Positions 1-5,543 of a DNA stretch of 5,543 nucleotides are shown piece after piece. The notes under the pieces were generated by a model. The model ran no database searches. It was not told the origin of the DNA and was given only the letters and a program-made list of their open reading frames with translations. Position numbers and translations under genes: made by a program. The DNA is from Vicinamibacteria bacterium (GTDB lineage: Bacteria; Acidobacteriota; Vicinamibacteria; Fen-336; JAGNNV01): assembly GCA_016650185.1 (NCBI GenBank), contig JAENWE010000109.1, forward strand, positions 1 to 5,543, written 5' to 3'. Numbering within the stretch: the first letter of the stretch is position 1; every line of letters begins with the position of its first letter.

Positions 1-150
1 GCCCTGCCCTTGCAGCAGGTATCGCGGTCCGTGGCCGTCGCCCGGGGCCACCACATCGACGATCACGACTTCCTGCCGCTTATTGGACCCGCGAGCGTCA
101 ATGGTGGCGATCTCGGCCTTGAGGACTTCGGACAGGCGATTCGTAGGCAT
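1..150 (-). CDS. Probable 2-amino-3-ketobutyrate CoA ligase-like PLP enzyme (kbl candidate), N-terminal 50 residues only
   Basis: The first 50 codons are open with no stop and the gene continues past the left edge. The start is the ATG at 148-150, 8 bp after the stop of the threonine dehydrogenase gene; no in-frame start lies just upstream. A weak AGGA sits about 16 nt before it, so translational coupling to the upstream gene is likely. The visible part has a helical start (MPTNRLSEVLKAEIATID) and ends in GPRYLLQGQG. This resembles the N-terminus of alpha-oxoamine synthase/aminotransferase class I-II proteins, where a helix and a short strand precede the PLP-binding core; the core, including the PLP lysine, is outside the window. 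If the call is right, the enzyme uses CoA to split 2-amino-3-oxobutyrate into glycine and acetyl-CoA in the cytoplasm. The assignment rests heavily on gene order, because the dehydrogenase before it makes exactly this substrate. Another PLP-dependent acyltransferase or aminotransferase is possible. Confidence 0.65.
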   Translation of the reverse strand, partial: MPTNRLSEVLKAEIATIDARGSNKRQEVVIVDVVAPGDGHGPRYLLQGQG

Positions 151-158
151 GGTTTCGT

Positions 159-1109
159 TTAGCTGATCCTCGCTCTCAGTTTGGTGAGCATGTCCTCGAC
201 CATGGCCCCGAGCCCGTACTGCGGGGCGAAATCCCATTCGGCTCTGGCCGCCGAACAATCGAGAGAGTTTGGCCACGAATCGGCGATGGCCTGGCGCACC
301 GGATCCACGTCGTAGCGCAACTCGAAGTCCGGAATGTGTTTTCGGATCTCCTGGGCCAGCTCTTCGGGGGTGAAGTTCATGGCCGTCACGTTGAACGAAT
401 TCCGGTGGATCAGCTTCGCGGGATCGGCTTCCATCACACCGATCAGGGCGGTGATGGCGTCGGGCATGTACATCATGTCGAGACGCGTCCCGGGACTCAG
501 GAAACAGGTGTAGCGACCGTAGCGGATGGCGTCGTAGAAAATCGCCACCGCATAGTCGGTGGTGCCGCCGCCGGGCGGGGTCGCGTAGGAGATGAGGCCG
601 GGAAATCTCAGACCGCGCGTATCCACCGCGAATCGGCGGTGGTAGTAGTCGCACAGCAATTCGCCCGCCACCTTGGTGACCCCGTACATCGTGGTCGGGC
701 GCTGGATGGTGTCCTGGGGCGTGTTGTCCTTGGGTGTTCCGGGGCCGAACGCGCCGATGGAACTGGGGAAGAACACCTTGCAGTCGTGCTGCCGCGCCAC
801 CTCGAGAACTTTGTAGAGGCCGCCCATATTGAGTTCCCACGCGACGTGCGGTTTCTCCTCTGAGGTTGCGGAAAGCAGGGCGGCGAGGTGGTACACGGTG
901 CCGATGTCGCGGTTTCTGACCATGTCCTGAATCTGACGGGCGTTGGTCGAATCGAGGAATTCGAAATGCTCTCCCGGCTTGAGGGTCTCGAGCGGAGGCA
1001 GCCGGATGTCCGAAGCGATAACGGCTTCGCTGCCGTAGCGCGCCCTGAGGGCGAGAACGAGTTCAGAGCCGATCTGCCCAAGAGCGCCGGTGACAAGAAT
1101 TCTTCGCAT
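159..1109 (-). CDS. tdh: L-threonine 3-dehydrogenase, short-chain dehydrogenase (epimerase-like) type
   Basis: This cytoplasmic NAD-dependent enzyme oxidises L-threonine to 2-amino-3-oxobutyrate, the first step of threonine conversion to glycine and acetyl-CoA. The 316 residues match the usual length of the extended-SDR type (about 310-320), unlike the zinc-dependent MDR type of E. coli. A Rossmann nucleotide motif is at residues 7-14 (TGALGQIG), and Asp34 ends the second strand, as expected for NAD preference. The catalytic region has Ser116/Ser117 (FFPSSIGAFGP) and Tyr142-x3-Lys146 (YGVTK). Hallmarks that set threonine dehydrogenase apart from sugar epimerases are QRPTTMYGVTK (136-146), RFPGLISY (168-175), the PGGGTTDYAV stretch (179-188) and the RLDMMYMPDA segment (209-218). 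The start is the ATG at 1107-1109; no clear Shine-Dalgarno precedes it. It lies 47 bp after the acyl-CoA dehydrogenase stop and 8 bp before the PLP enzyme, so the three are probably one transcript. No key residue is missing. Confidence 0.93.
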   Translation of the reverse strand: MRRILVTGALGQIGSELVLALRARYGSEAVIASDIRLPPLETLKPGEHFEFLDSTNARQIQDMVRNRDIGTVYHLAALLSATSEEKPHVAWELNMGGLYKVLEVARQHDCKVFFPSSIGAFGPGTPKDNTPQDTIQRPTTMYGVTKVAGELLCDYYHRRFAVDTRGLRFPGLISYATPPGGGTTDYAVAIFYDAIRYGRYTCFLSPGTRLDMMYMPDAITALIGVMEADPAKLIHRNSFNVTAMNFTPEELAQEIRKHIPDFELRYDVDPVRQAIADSWPNSLDCSAARAEWDFAPQYGLGAMVEDMLTKLRARIS

Positions 1110-1141
1110 CGCGAAAGAAGATACCGTTTTTTTGAGCGGCC

Positions 1142-1155
1142 CGTCGGGCCCGACG
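1142..1155. repeat. 14-bp perfect GC-rich palindrome in the acyl-CoA dehydrogenase/tdh gap
   Basis: CGTCGGGCCCGACG reads the same on both strands and starts 1 bp after the stop codon of the acyl-CoA dehydrogenase gene. In minus-strand RNA it could fold as a 5-bp stem with a GGCC loop. It could instead form the overlapping, mutually exclusive hairpin GGCCC-GAC-GGGCC (1138-1150). No U-tract follows on the minus strand (an A-run follows instead), so it does not look like an intrinsic terminator. It may be a dyad for a DNA-binding protein, an mRNA processing or stabilising hairpin, or chance in GC-rich DNA. Confidence 0.4.
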
Positions 1156-1156
1156 A

Positions 1157-3067
1157 TCAGGCGACCGCGCGAGGGTGAGAGGTCTGCCTGGCGGTCTTCG
1201 ATTCACCCGCGGCGGAGAGGCCCATGAGCTCGTCCTCCATCCAGAGGTGCTTGCCGTCGAGGACGTGCTTCGCCACCCGGTACTTGCGCACGTCATCGTT
1301 GTTCCAGAGGGCTTTGAAGGCGGCGTCGACGCGACGGCTCGCGCCCCGGGAGAAAAGGTCGGCGAGCTCGACCGCCTCTTTCGCCTCGGGCTTCCCGGCC
1401 GTTACCAGGGCCTGGGCGCGCACGCAGGCCGCGGAGATCGCGAAAAGATCATTCACGATGTCGACCAGCCGGAACAGGAACGCCTGCTTGTTCTGCAGGC
1501 CCGCCTGATAAAGCGCCATTCCATGGAAGCTCGATCGCGACAGCTTGCGCGAGCGCCGGTCCACGAACTGCAGATGCTTGGCGAGAGAGCCGAACTCGGA
1601 GAACCGGGGCCAGTGGCCCCAGCCGAAGAACCGGGTCGGATACCACCACGCGTAGAACGCGCCGATCTTCGGCAGCGCCGAGAGCTTCTGGCCGGTGGTT
1701 GACTTGGGATCCACCAGGGCTCCCGCCACTTCGAGATGCTTGTCCACCGCCTCTCGGGCCATGAACAGATGCATGATCTCGCTTGAGCCCTCGAAGATTC
1801 GATTGATCCGGAAGTCGCGCATCAGGCGCTCGACCGGAATCGGGGTCTCACCGCGCGCTTCGAGGGAGCCCTCGGTCTCGTACCCGCGTCCGCTGCGGAT
1901 CTGCATGAGGTCGTCGACGATCTCCCAGCCCCGCGCGCTGTTCCATTCCTTCGCGGCCGCGGCCTCCAGTCGGATGTCGGCTCCGCCCCGGTCCGACATC
2001 TGGGTGGCCAGCTCGACGAGGGCCTCCATGGCGAAACCCGTCGCGGCCATGTCGGCGATCTTGTGTCCGACCGCTTCATGCCGGCCGACCGGCCGACCCC
2101 ACTGCACTCGTGACCCGGCCCAGACGCGGACGGTCTCAAGAGCGGCTTTGACCGTGCCCGCCGCGATATTGGGAATGGAGAGCCGTCCGTCGTTGAGGGT
2201 GGTGAGGGCGATCTTCAGCCCGCGACCTTCGCCGCCCACCAGGTTCTCCGCGGGGACGCGCACATTCTCGAAATGGATCACCGCGTTCGAGAGGGCCTTG
2301 AGGCCCATGAACCGGCATCGATTCGTGACCTCGACGCCCTTCCATTCGGTCTCCACGATGAAGGCGGAGATCTTGTGGGTCTTGGGGTCGGAGGCCATCA
2401 CCACCAGGAGCTTCGCGAGCGTCCCGTTGGTGGTCCAGAGTTTCGTGCCGTTCAGAATGTAGGCTGAACCATCCTCGGTCTTTTCGGCCGTGGTGGTGAC
2501 CCGCGCCGGGTCGGAGCCGACACCCAGTTCGGTCAAGGCGAACGCGGAGATCTCGCCCTTCGCGCAGCGGGGGAGGTACTTTTTCTTCTGTTCGGCGGTG
2601 CCGAAAAGTTTCACCGGTTGGGGGACGCCGATCGATTGATGGGCCGAGAGCAGCGCGCCGATGTTGCCGCAGTAGGTGCCGAGAAGCTTCATCACCCGGT
2701 TGTACTCGACGTTGGTGAAGCCGAGACCCCCGTATTCCTTGGGGATCTTCATGCCAAACGCGCCCAGCTTCCGCAGGCCGTCCAGAACGCTCTCCGGATA
2801 CTCGCCGGTGCGGTCGATTTCCGCCGGATCTACCTCGTTCTTGAGGAAGGTCTTGAACTTCTCGTAGTACTCCTTGAACTCAGGACGCTGATCCCCGCTG
2901 AGCGGATAGGGATGAATGAGATCCAGCCGGAAGTTGCCAAGGAAAAGCTCCTTCACGAAACTCGGGTGCTGCCACTGCGTTTCCCGCGCGGCTTCCGCCA
3001 CCTGGCGGGCTTCGAGCTCGCTCACGTTTTTGCCGGCATCCTTGGCCTGGGTGTTCATCTGGGTCAC
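1157..3067 (-). CDS. Long-form acyl-CoA dehydrogenase (flavoprotein) with C-terminal extension
   Basis: An FAD enzyme that introduces a trans-2 double bond into acyl-CoA, the first step of beta-oxidation, passing electrons to electron-transfer flavoprotein. Domains in order: an N-terminal leader (1-60), the alpha-helical domain (about 61-172), the beta domain (about 173-280) with the flavin motif ALTELGVGSD (177-186) and KLWTTNG (209-215), and the C-terminal helical domain with the RVQWGRP motif (320-326) and Gly-rich IRSGRGYE (390-397). The likely catalytic base is Glu426 in IFEGSSEIM, aligned with the Glu of YEGT in medium-chain enzymes. At 636 residues it far exceeds the usual 380-400. The extra 190 or so residues (about 445-636) recall the extension of very-long-chain and ACAD9-like enzymes, suggesting long-chain substrates or membrane contact; this is inference. 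The start is GTG at 3065-3067, favoured over the ATG at 3056-3058 because GAGGTGA lies 7 nt upstream of the GTG. Probably first gene of an operon with tdh. Confidence 0.93.
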   Translation of the reverse strand: MTQMNTQAKDAGKNVSELEARQVAEAARETQWQHPSFVKELFLGNFRLDLIHPYPLSGDQRPEFKEYYEKFKTFLKNEVDPAEIDRTGEYPESVLDGLRKLGAFGMKIPKEYGGLGFTNVEYNRVMKLLGTYCGNIGALLSAHQSIGVPQPVKLFGTAEQKKKYLPRCAKGEISAFALTELGVGSDPARVTTTAEKTEDGSAYILNGTKLWTTNGTLAKLLVVMASDPKTHKISAFIVETEWKGVEVTNRCRFMGLKALSNAVIHFENVRVPAENLVGGEGRGLKIALTTLNDGRLSIPNIAAGTVKAALETVRVWAGSRVQWGRPVGRHEAVGHKIADMAATGFAMEALVELATQMSDRGGADIRLEAAAAKEWNSARGWEIVDDLMQIRSGRGYETEGSLEARGETPIPVERLMRDFRINRIFEGSSEIMHLFMAREAVDKHLEVAGALVDPKSTTGQKLSALPKIGAFYAWWYPTRFFGWGHWPRFSEFGSLAKHLQFVDRRSRKLSRSSFHGMALYQAGLQNKQAFLFRLVDIVNDLFAISAACVRAQALVTAGKPEAKEAVELADLFSRGASRRVDAAFKALWNNDDVRKYRVAKHVLDGKHLWMEDELMGLSAAGESKTARQTSHPRAVA

Positions 3068-3074
3068 GGGAGTC

Positions 3075-3081
3075 TCACCTC
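3075..3081 (-). promoter_or_regulatory. Ribosome binding site deciding the GTG start of the acyl-CoA dehydrogenase
   Basis: GAGGTGA on the minus strand is 7 nt upstream of the GTG at 3065-3067. It would be 16 nt from the in-frame ATG three codons later, which is too far, so it supports the GTG. It is the only strong Shine-Dalgarno sequence in this window. Confidence 0.7.
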
Positions 3082-3089
3082 GTCGGAAG

Positions 3090-3120
3090 ATCTTTTAATG
3101 AATCCTGCCTCATTAAAGAT
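3090..3120. promoter_or_regulatory. AT-rich inverted repeat, probable operator or 5' UTR hairpin of the acyl-CoA dehydrogenase
   Basis: On the plus strand the left arm ATCTTTTAATGA (3090-3101) and the right arm TCATTAAAGAT (3110-3120) are complementary over 11 bp with one extra T in the left arm, separated by an 8-nt spacer. It stands out as AT-rich in a GC-rich region. It starts 22 bp upstream of the GTG start and overlaps a possible -10 box. Position and size suit a dimeric repressor such as a TetR-, GntR- or MarR-type regulator; in RNA it could also form a stem-loop ahead of the ribosome binding site. Which regulator binds cannot be told. Confidence 0.5.
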
Positions 3121-3140
3121 ATATCACACACCGGTGACCG
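3112..3140 (-). promoter_or_regulatory. Candidate sigma70-type promoter for the acyl-CoA dehydrogenase
   Basis: On the minus strand TTTAAT (3112-3117, five of six matches to TATAAT) lies 17 bp downstream of CGGTCA (3135-3140, a weak -35 box). This would start transcription near 3105, inside the inverted repeat. A second possible -10, GATATA (3120-3125), has an even weaker -35. The AT-rich patch in an otherwise GC-rich spacer is the main support; the exact boxes are uncertain. Confidence 0.35.
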
Positions 3141-3180
3141 CCCTAAAGCCGCACCGCCTTGAGGTCGAGCCCCAAAGCCC
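3140..3180. repeat. Imperfect 12-bp direct repeat upstream of the acyl-CoA dehydrogenase promoter
   Basis: GCCCTAAAGCCG (3140-3151) and GCCCCAAAGCCC (3169-3180) agree at 10 of 12 positions, with starts 29 bp apart, close to three helical turns. They lie upstream of the candidate promoter and could be activator sites, but two short copies may also be chance. Confidence 0.25.
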
Positions 3181-3188
3181 TCTCTGGT

Positions 3189-4370
3189 TCAGGGCTGCCG
3201 CACTCTTCGCAGCATCGACTTCATCGACGATTCGAAAGACACCCGGGGCACGGCGATTGCCTTGCGGAGATCGGCGTTCTTGAACTCGCTCCGTGCTCTG
3301 GCCGGCATCCCGGCCACGATCGAGTCCGTGCGGCTCCCGAGGCCTTGAAGGAAACCAACGATGGCTCGCTGATACCCGCGCTGGCCCTGGATTTTCTTGC
3401 AGCCGATCACCAGCGCCTCCAGAACTTCGCTTCGATCCGGATCGCCGAGACGCGGGTCACGGGCCAGGCGTTCACCCCACTCATCGAGAAACGGCGCAGT
3501 CTCGATCAGGAAGTCGAATGACTGACGCAGCGAGCGGATGGGTCGAAGGGGATAGTTGCGATGGCCCTCGGGCGACAGAGTGGCTTTGTAGATCCGCGCG
3601 GCCAGGGCGAAGCTTCCGGCCCAGGGCCGCACGTTCTCGTGAGCCAGGCGCCGGATGTCCGCCGCGGCGGCGCTGTGGGCGGGCGATTGGGGCCAGAAAG
3701 AAATCGACTGGTCGATATCGCCTGCGTTATGGGTCATGACCGCCGCCATCCGCATCACCTCCAGTTCATCGCGGGCGGCAAGGAGGGCGCTCAAGCCTCG
3801 AGATTCCCGGGTCAACTCGGTCTCGATGCGGGCGCGGACACGATCGGCGAGATCCTGCCGGCCCAAATGGATCGCTCGTCCCAGGGCCGCGACCAGAACA
3901 GACAGGCGTTCGCCGTGGTGCCCGGCAAACACACCCAGATCGGGCACACTCACCGTGCGCTTTGAAACCGGCTCGACGTCCCAGCCACAAAAGGCCTCGG
4001 TCAGATCGACCATCGGGTCGAGCAGGTCGGGATCCTTGATAAGCCGCCAAAGCAGGCCGCGAATCTTCGTGTCCACGTCGGTCGGAACGAAAGTGGCGAC
4101 GGTGGCGTGATGACAGGCGAGGCACAATCCGAAGTAGTCGATCGTCCGATCGTTGATTGGCGCGCGGTCGGCCGCGCCCTCGATCCGGTAGCCGGCCAGG
4201 ATGTTCAGAAATCCAAGGGGTCCCCTCGCCCTCTCGAGCGCCTCTTTGGGCAGGTCTCCCTCCGGCCCGGGGAGCCAGGGCGCCGTGTTCTGAACCTCGT
4301 TCAGGAGGGTCTGCGGGGCCACGAAGCCTCGTATGGCCCTGGCGCTTTGCGGCTCGGCGTCGTCACCCAT
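3189..4370 (-). CDS. Uncharacterised cytoplasmic protein, 393 residues, with one CxxCH motif
   Basis: I do not recognise this protein. It is supported as coding by its length, GC-rich third codon positions, and position in a run of same-strand genes. It has no signal peptide and no membrane segment, so it should be cytoplasmic, and looks mostly alpha-helical. Features: RGFVAPQTLLNEVQ near the N-terminus (14-27), a CLACHH motif (83-88), Cys128 in AFCGWD, a GHHGE motif (150-154), a THNAGDIDQS stretch (213-222), a WAGSFALAARIYKATL segment (250-265), and a basic C-terminus with no obvious fold. The Cys/His clusters could bind a metal. A c-type haem is unlikely because there is no export signal. 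The start is the ATG at 4368-4370; no ATG, GTG or TTG lies between it and the in-frame stop upstream, and no close Shine-Dalgarno is seen. It ends 121 bp before the acyl-CoA dehydrogenase start and diverges from the transporter gene. Confidence 0.75.
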   Translation of the reverse strand: MGDDAEPQSARAIRGFVAPQTLLNEVQNTAPWLPGPEGDLPKEALERARGPLGFLNILAGYRIEGAADRAPINDRTIDYFGLCLACHHATVATFVPTDVDTKIRGLLWRLIKDPDLLDPMVDLTEAFCGWDVEPVSKRTVSVPDLGVFAGHHGERLSVLVAALGRAIHLGRQDLADRVRARIETELTRESRGLSALLAARDELEVMRMAAVMTHNAGDIDQSISFWPQSPAHSAAAADIRRLAHENVRPWAGSFALAARIYKATLSPEGHRNYPLRPIRSLRQSFDFLIETAPFLDEWGERLARDPRLGDPDRSEVLEALVIGCKKIQGQRGYQRAIVGFLQGLGSRTDSIVAGMPARARSEFKNADLRKAIAVPRVSFESSMKSMLRRVRQP

Positions 4371-4402
4371 CGGCGCACCATAAACCAGCGTGCAGTCCTC
4401 GC

Positions 4403-4431
4403 CCGACCGCCTCCCGCCACGAGGCTATAGT
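4403..4431 (+). promoter_or_regulatory. Candidate promoter of the transporter gene in the divergent spacer
   Basis: The 87-bp spacer (4371-4457) separates two divergent starts. TATAGT (4426-4431) matches the -10 consensus at five of six positions and lies 17 bp after CCGACC (4403-4408), a weak -35. Transcription would begin near 4438, leaving a leader of about 20 nt. The same AT patch reads TATAGC on the minus strand (4424-4429), so it could also serve as a -10 for the 393-residue gene, though I see no good -35 on that side. Confidence 0.4.
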
Positions 4432-4457
4432 GCCCGAGCATTCAAAAACGCCCGCCC

Positions 4458-5543
4458 ATGAAGTTCCCCCATCCCCTCTCGCTTCTCTTCCTCTGCATCC
4501 TGCTCGCCGCGAGTCTCACCTGGATCCTTCCAGCCGGACTGTACGACCGGCACCGGGACGAGGCCACGGGCAGGGATGTGGTGACCGCCGGTTCGTATCA
4601 CCGCGCCGAACAGAATCCCATCGCGCCTTTTGACGCTCTGGTGGCGATTCCAAAGGGCATGGCGGATGCGGGCTCCGTGATCTTCTTTGTCTTCCTGATC
4701 GGTGGAGCCTTCACGGCCGTGGATAAGACCGGCGTGCTCCGATCCGTGGTGGACGTTCTGGTTCGGCGGTCCTCAGGACGGGGTCTCCTGGTCGTCCCGA
4801 TCGTGGCCGTGCTCTTCGCAACCTTAGGCGCGCTCGAGAACATGCAGGAGGAAATCATCGCCCTCATCCCGGTGCTCCTCATCCTGACCCGGCGCCTGCG
4901 CCTCGATCCCCTCGTGGCCGTGGCCATGAGCGCGGGGTCGGCCGCGGTGGGCGCCTCTTTCTCTCCGCTCAATCCGTTTCAGGTCCTGATCGCGCAGAAG
5001 CTCTCGCAGGTTCAGCCTGGTTCCGGGGCCTTCTTCAGGACCGTTTTTCTTCTGGCCGCGGTGGCGATCTGGATCGGCATCACCATGCGCTTCGCGGTCA
5101 GGACCCGGATCAGCAGCGAGGCCGCAGTCGACCCTGCGGAGCTGCAGGCCAGGAGCCTGGACGGCCGCAGCCTCCTGATCCTCGCTTCCGTGGTGGTCTC
5201 CTTCTCCGTATTCGTGGTCGGCATCATGAAATACGGCTGGGACTTCGATCAGTTGTCGGCGCCCTTTGTGGCCATGGGCATCATCGCCGGATTGGCAGGA
5301 GGCCTGGGGGTCTCGGGCACCGCGATGGCGTTCGCCGAAGGGTTCGCTTCGATGGCCTCGGCGGCCATGCTCATCGGCTTCGCGCGCGCGATCTCGGTCG
5401 TGCTCGAGCAGGGTCACGTGATCGACACCTTGGTCTACGCGATGGTGACGCCGCTGGCCGGCCTGCCGTCATACGCCTCGGCCCTCGGGATGATGATCCT
5501 TCATGTGGGGGTTCACGTTCCCGTGCCCAGCGTCAGCGGCCAC
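4458..5543 (+). CDS. YfcC/DcuC-family membrane transporter, 5' part (runs off right edge)
   Basis: The frame is open from the ATG at 4458-4460 to the window edge, 362 codons, against about 460-510 for full family members, so roughly the last quarter is missing. The protein is an inner-membrane carrier of the C4-dicarboxylate anaerobic carrier superfamily (DcuC, YfcC). Hydrophobic segments are visible at about residues 6-25, 72-88, 110-127, 133-145, 152-170, 192-213, 238-257, 267-285, 296-315 and 340-355. Family-like signatures are FLIGGAF (79-85), ENMQEEIIALIPV (127-139), the re-entrant-like SPLNPF (169-174), IGFARAISVVLEQGHVIDT (306-324) and VPVPSVSG (354-361), where relatives have a VPSxSG motif. 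The region 28-56 is a hydrophilic loop after the first helix, as in YfcC. There is no evident Shine-Dalgarno. The substrate is uncertain: family members are annotated for dicarboxylates or amino acids. It faces away from the threonine genes, so a link is only suggested by proximity. Confidence 0.88.
   Translation, partial: MKFPHPLSLLFLCILLAASLTWILPAGLYDRHRDEATGRDVVTAGSYHRAEQNPIAPFDALVAIPKGMADAGSVIFFVFLIGGAFTAVDKTGVLRSVVDVLVRRSSGRGLLVVPIVAVLFATLGALENMQEEIIALIPVLLILTRRLRLDPLVAVAMSAGSAAVGASFSPLNPFQVLIAQKLSQVQPGSGAFFRTVFLLAAVAIWIGITMRFAVRTRISSEAAVDPAELQARSLDGRSLLILASVVVSFSVFVVGIMKYGWDFDQLSAPFVAMGIIAGLAGGLGVSGTAMAFAEGFASMASAAMLIGFARAISVVLEQGHVIDTLVYAMVTPLAGLPSYASALGMMILHVGVHVPVPSVSGH

Noticed and set aside
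336..863. Plus-strand open frame of 175 codons inside tdh
   Set aside because: Antisense to a clearly identified enzyme gene; the product is His/Val/Gly-rich with no recognisable motif.
1127..1155. GC-rich hairpin next to a T-run, resembling an intrinsic terminator
   Set aside because: On the plus strand the T-run comes before the stem, and on the minus strand the stem is followed by A residues, so neither orientation has a stem followed by a U-tract.
2079..2098. Short tandem repeat of GGCCGACC-like units in the acyl-CoA dehydrogenase gene
   Set aside because: It encodes part of the conserved WGRPVGRHE region, so the codons explain it.
3158..3177. Imperfect stem after the 393-residue gene (7 bp with a bulge and a G-U pair) as its terminator
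   Set aside because: No U-tract follows on the minus strand and the stem is imperfect; too weak to annotate.
3293..3965. Plus-strand open frames opposite the 393-residue gene
   Set aside because: They are shorter, overlap each other, and have Arg/Gly/Pro-rich compositions; the minus-strand frame is continuous over 393 codons with GC-rich third positions and fits the neighbouring gene direction.
4107..4182. CxxCH in the 393-residue protein taken as a cytochrome c
   Set aside because: Only one motif, no signal peptide, no distal Met-containing cytochrome pattern, and the surrounding sequence does not look like a cytochrome.
4824..5417. Minus-strand open frame of 197 codons opposite the transporter
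   Set aside because: Its product is low-complexity, rich in Arg, Glu, Asp, His and Gly, typical of an antisense shadow of a GC-rich membrane-protein gene; the plus-strand frame shows clear transporter segments and family motifs.

Overview
The window is GC-rich (roughly 60% or more by eye) and densely coding, with five genes. Four lie on the minus strand and read leftward. One lies on the plus strand and runs off the right edge. Long GC-rich bacterial genes, a chromosomal catabolic gene mix, and several starts without a clear Shine-Dalgarno sequence suggest a free-living, probably Gram-negative, high-GC bacterium. I cannot name the phylum; groups such as Acidobacteriota, Myxococcota, Planctomycetota or Verrucomicrobiota would fit equally well. 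I see no tRNA, rRNA, CRISPR array, insertion sequence or phage gene.

Layout from the right, in the minus-strand reading direction: an unrecognised 393-residue cytoplasmic protein (4370 to 3189); a 121-bp intergenic region with an AT-rich inverted repeat and direct repeats; a long-form acyl-CoA dehydrogenase of 636 residues (3067 to 1157); a 47-bp gap holding a 14-bp perfect palindrome; an SDR-type L-threonine 3-dehydrogenase (1109 to 159); and, 8 bp further on, the first 50 codons of a PLP enzyme that is probably the partner 2-amino-3-ketobutyrate CoA ligase (150 to the left edge). Diverging from the 393-residue gene across an 87-bp spacer is a YfcC/DcuC-family membrane transporter (4458 to the right edge, 362 codons present).

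The most coherent unit is threonine catabolism. The dehydrogenase oxidises L-threonine to 2-amino-3-oxobutyrate, and the next gene would cleave that with CoA into glycine and acetyl-CoA. The acyl-CoA dehydrogenase immediately upstream, on the same strand with a short gap, may be co-transcribed; fatty-acid beta-oxidation also yields acetyl-CoA, so the cluster may be a carbon-scavenging operon. The transporter's substrate cannot be read from sequence. A role in organic- or amino-acid uptake linked to the cluster is only a guess.

I did not find a clearly new system. The items most worth a second look are the unrecognised 393-residue protein with a CxxCH motif but no export signal, the inverted repeat at the acyl-CoA dehydrogenase promoter, and the aromatic-rich segment in the C-terminal extension of that enzyme.
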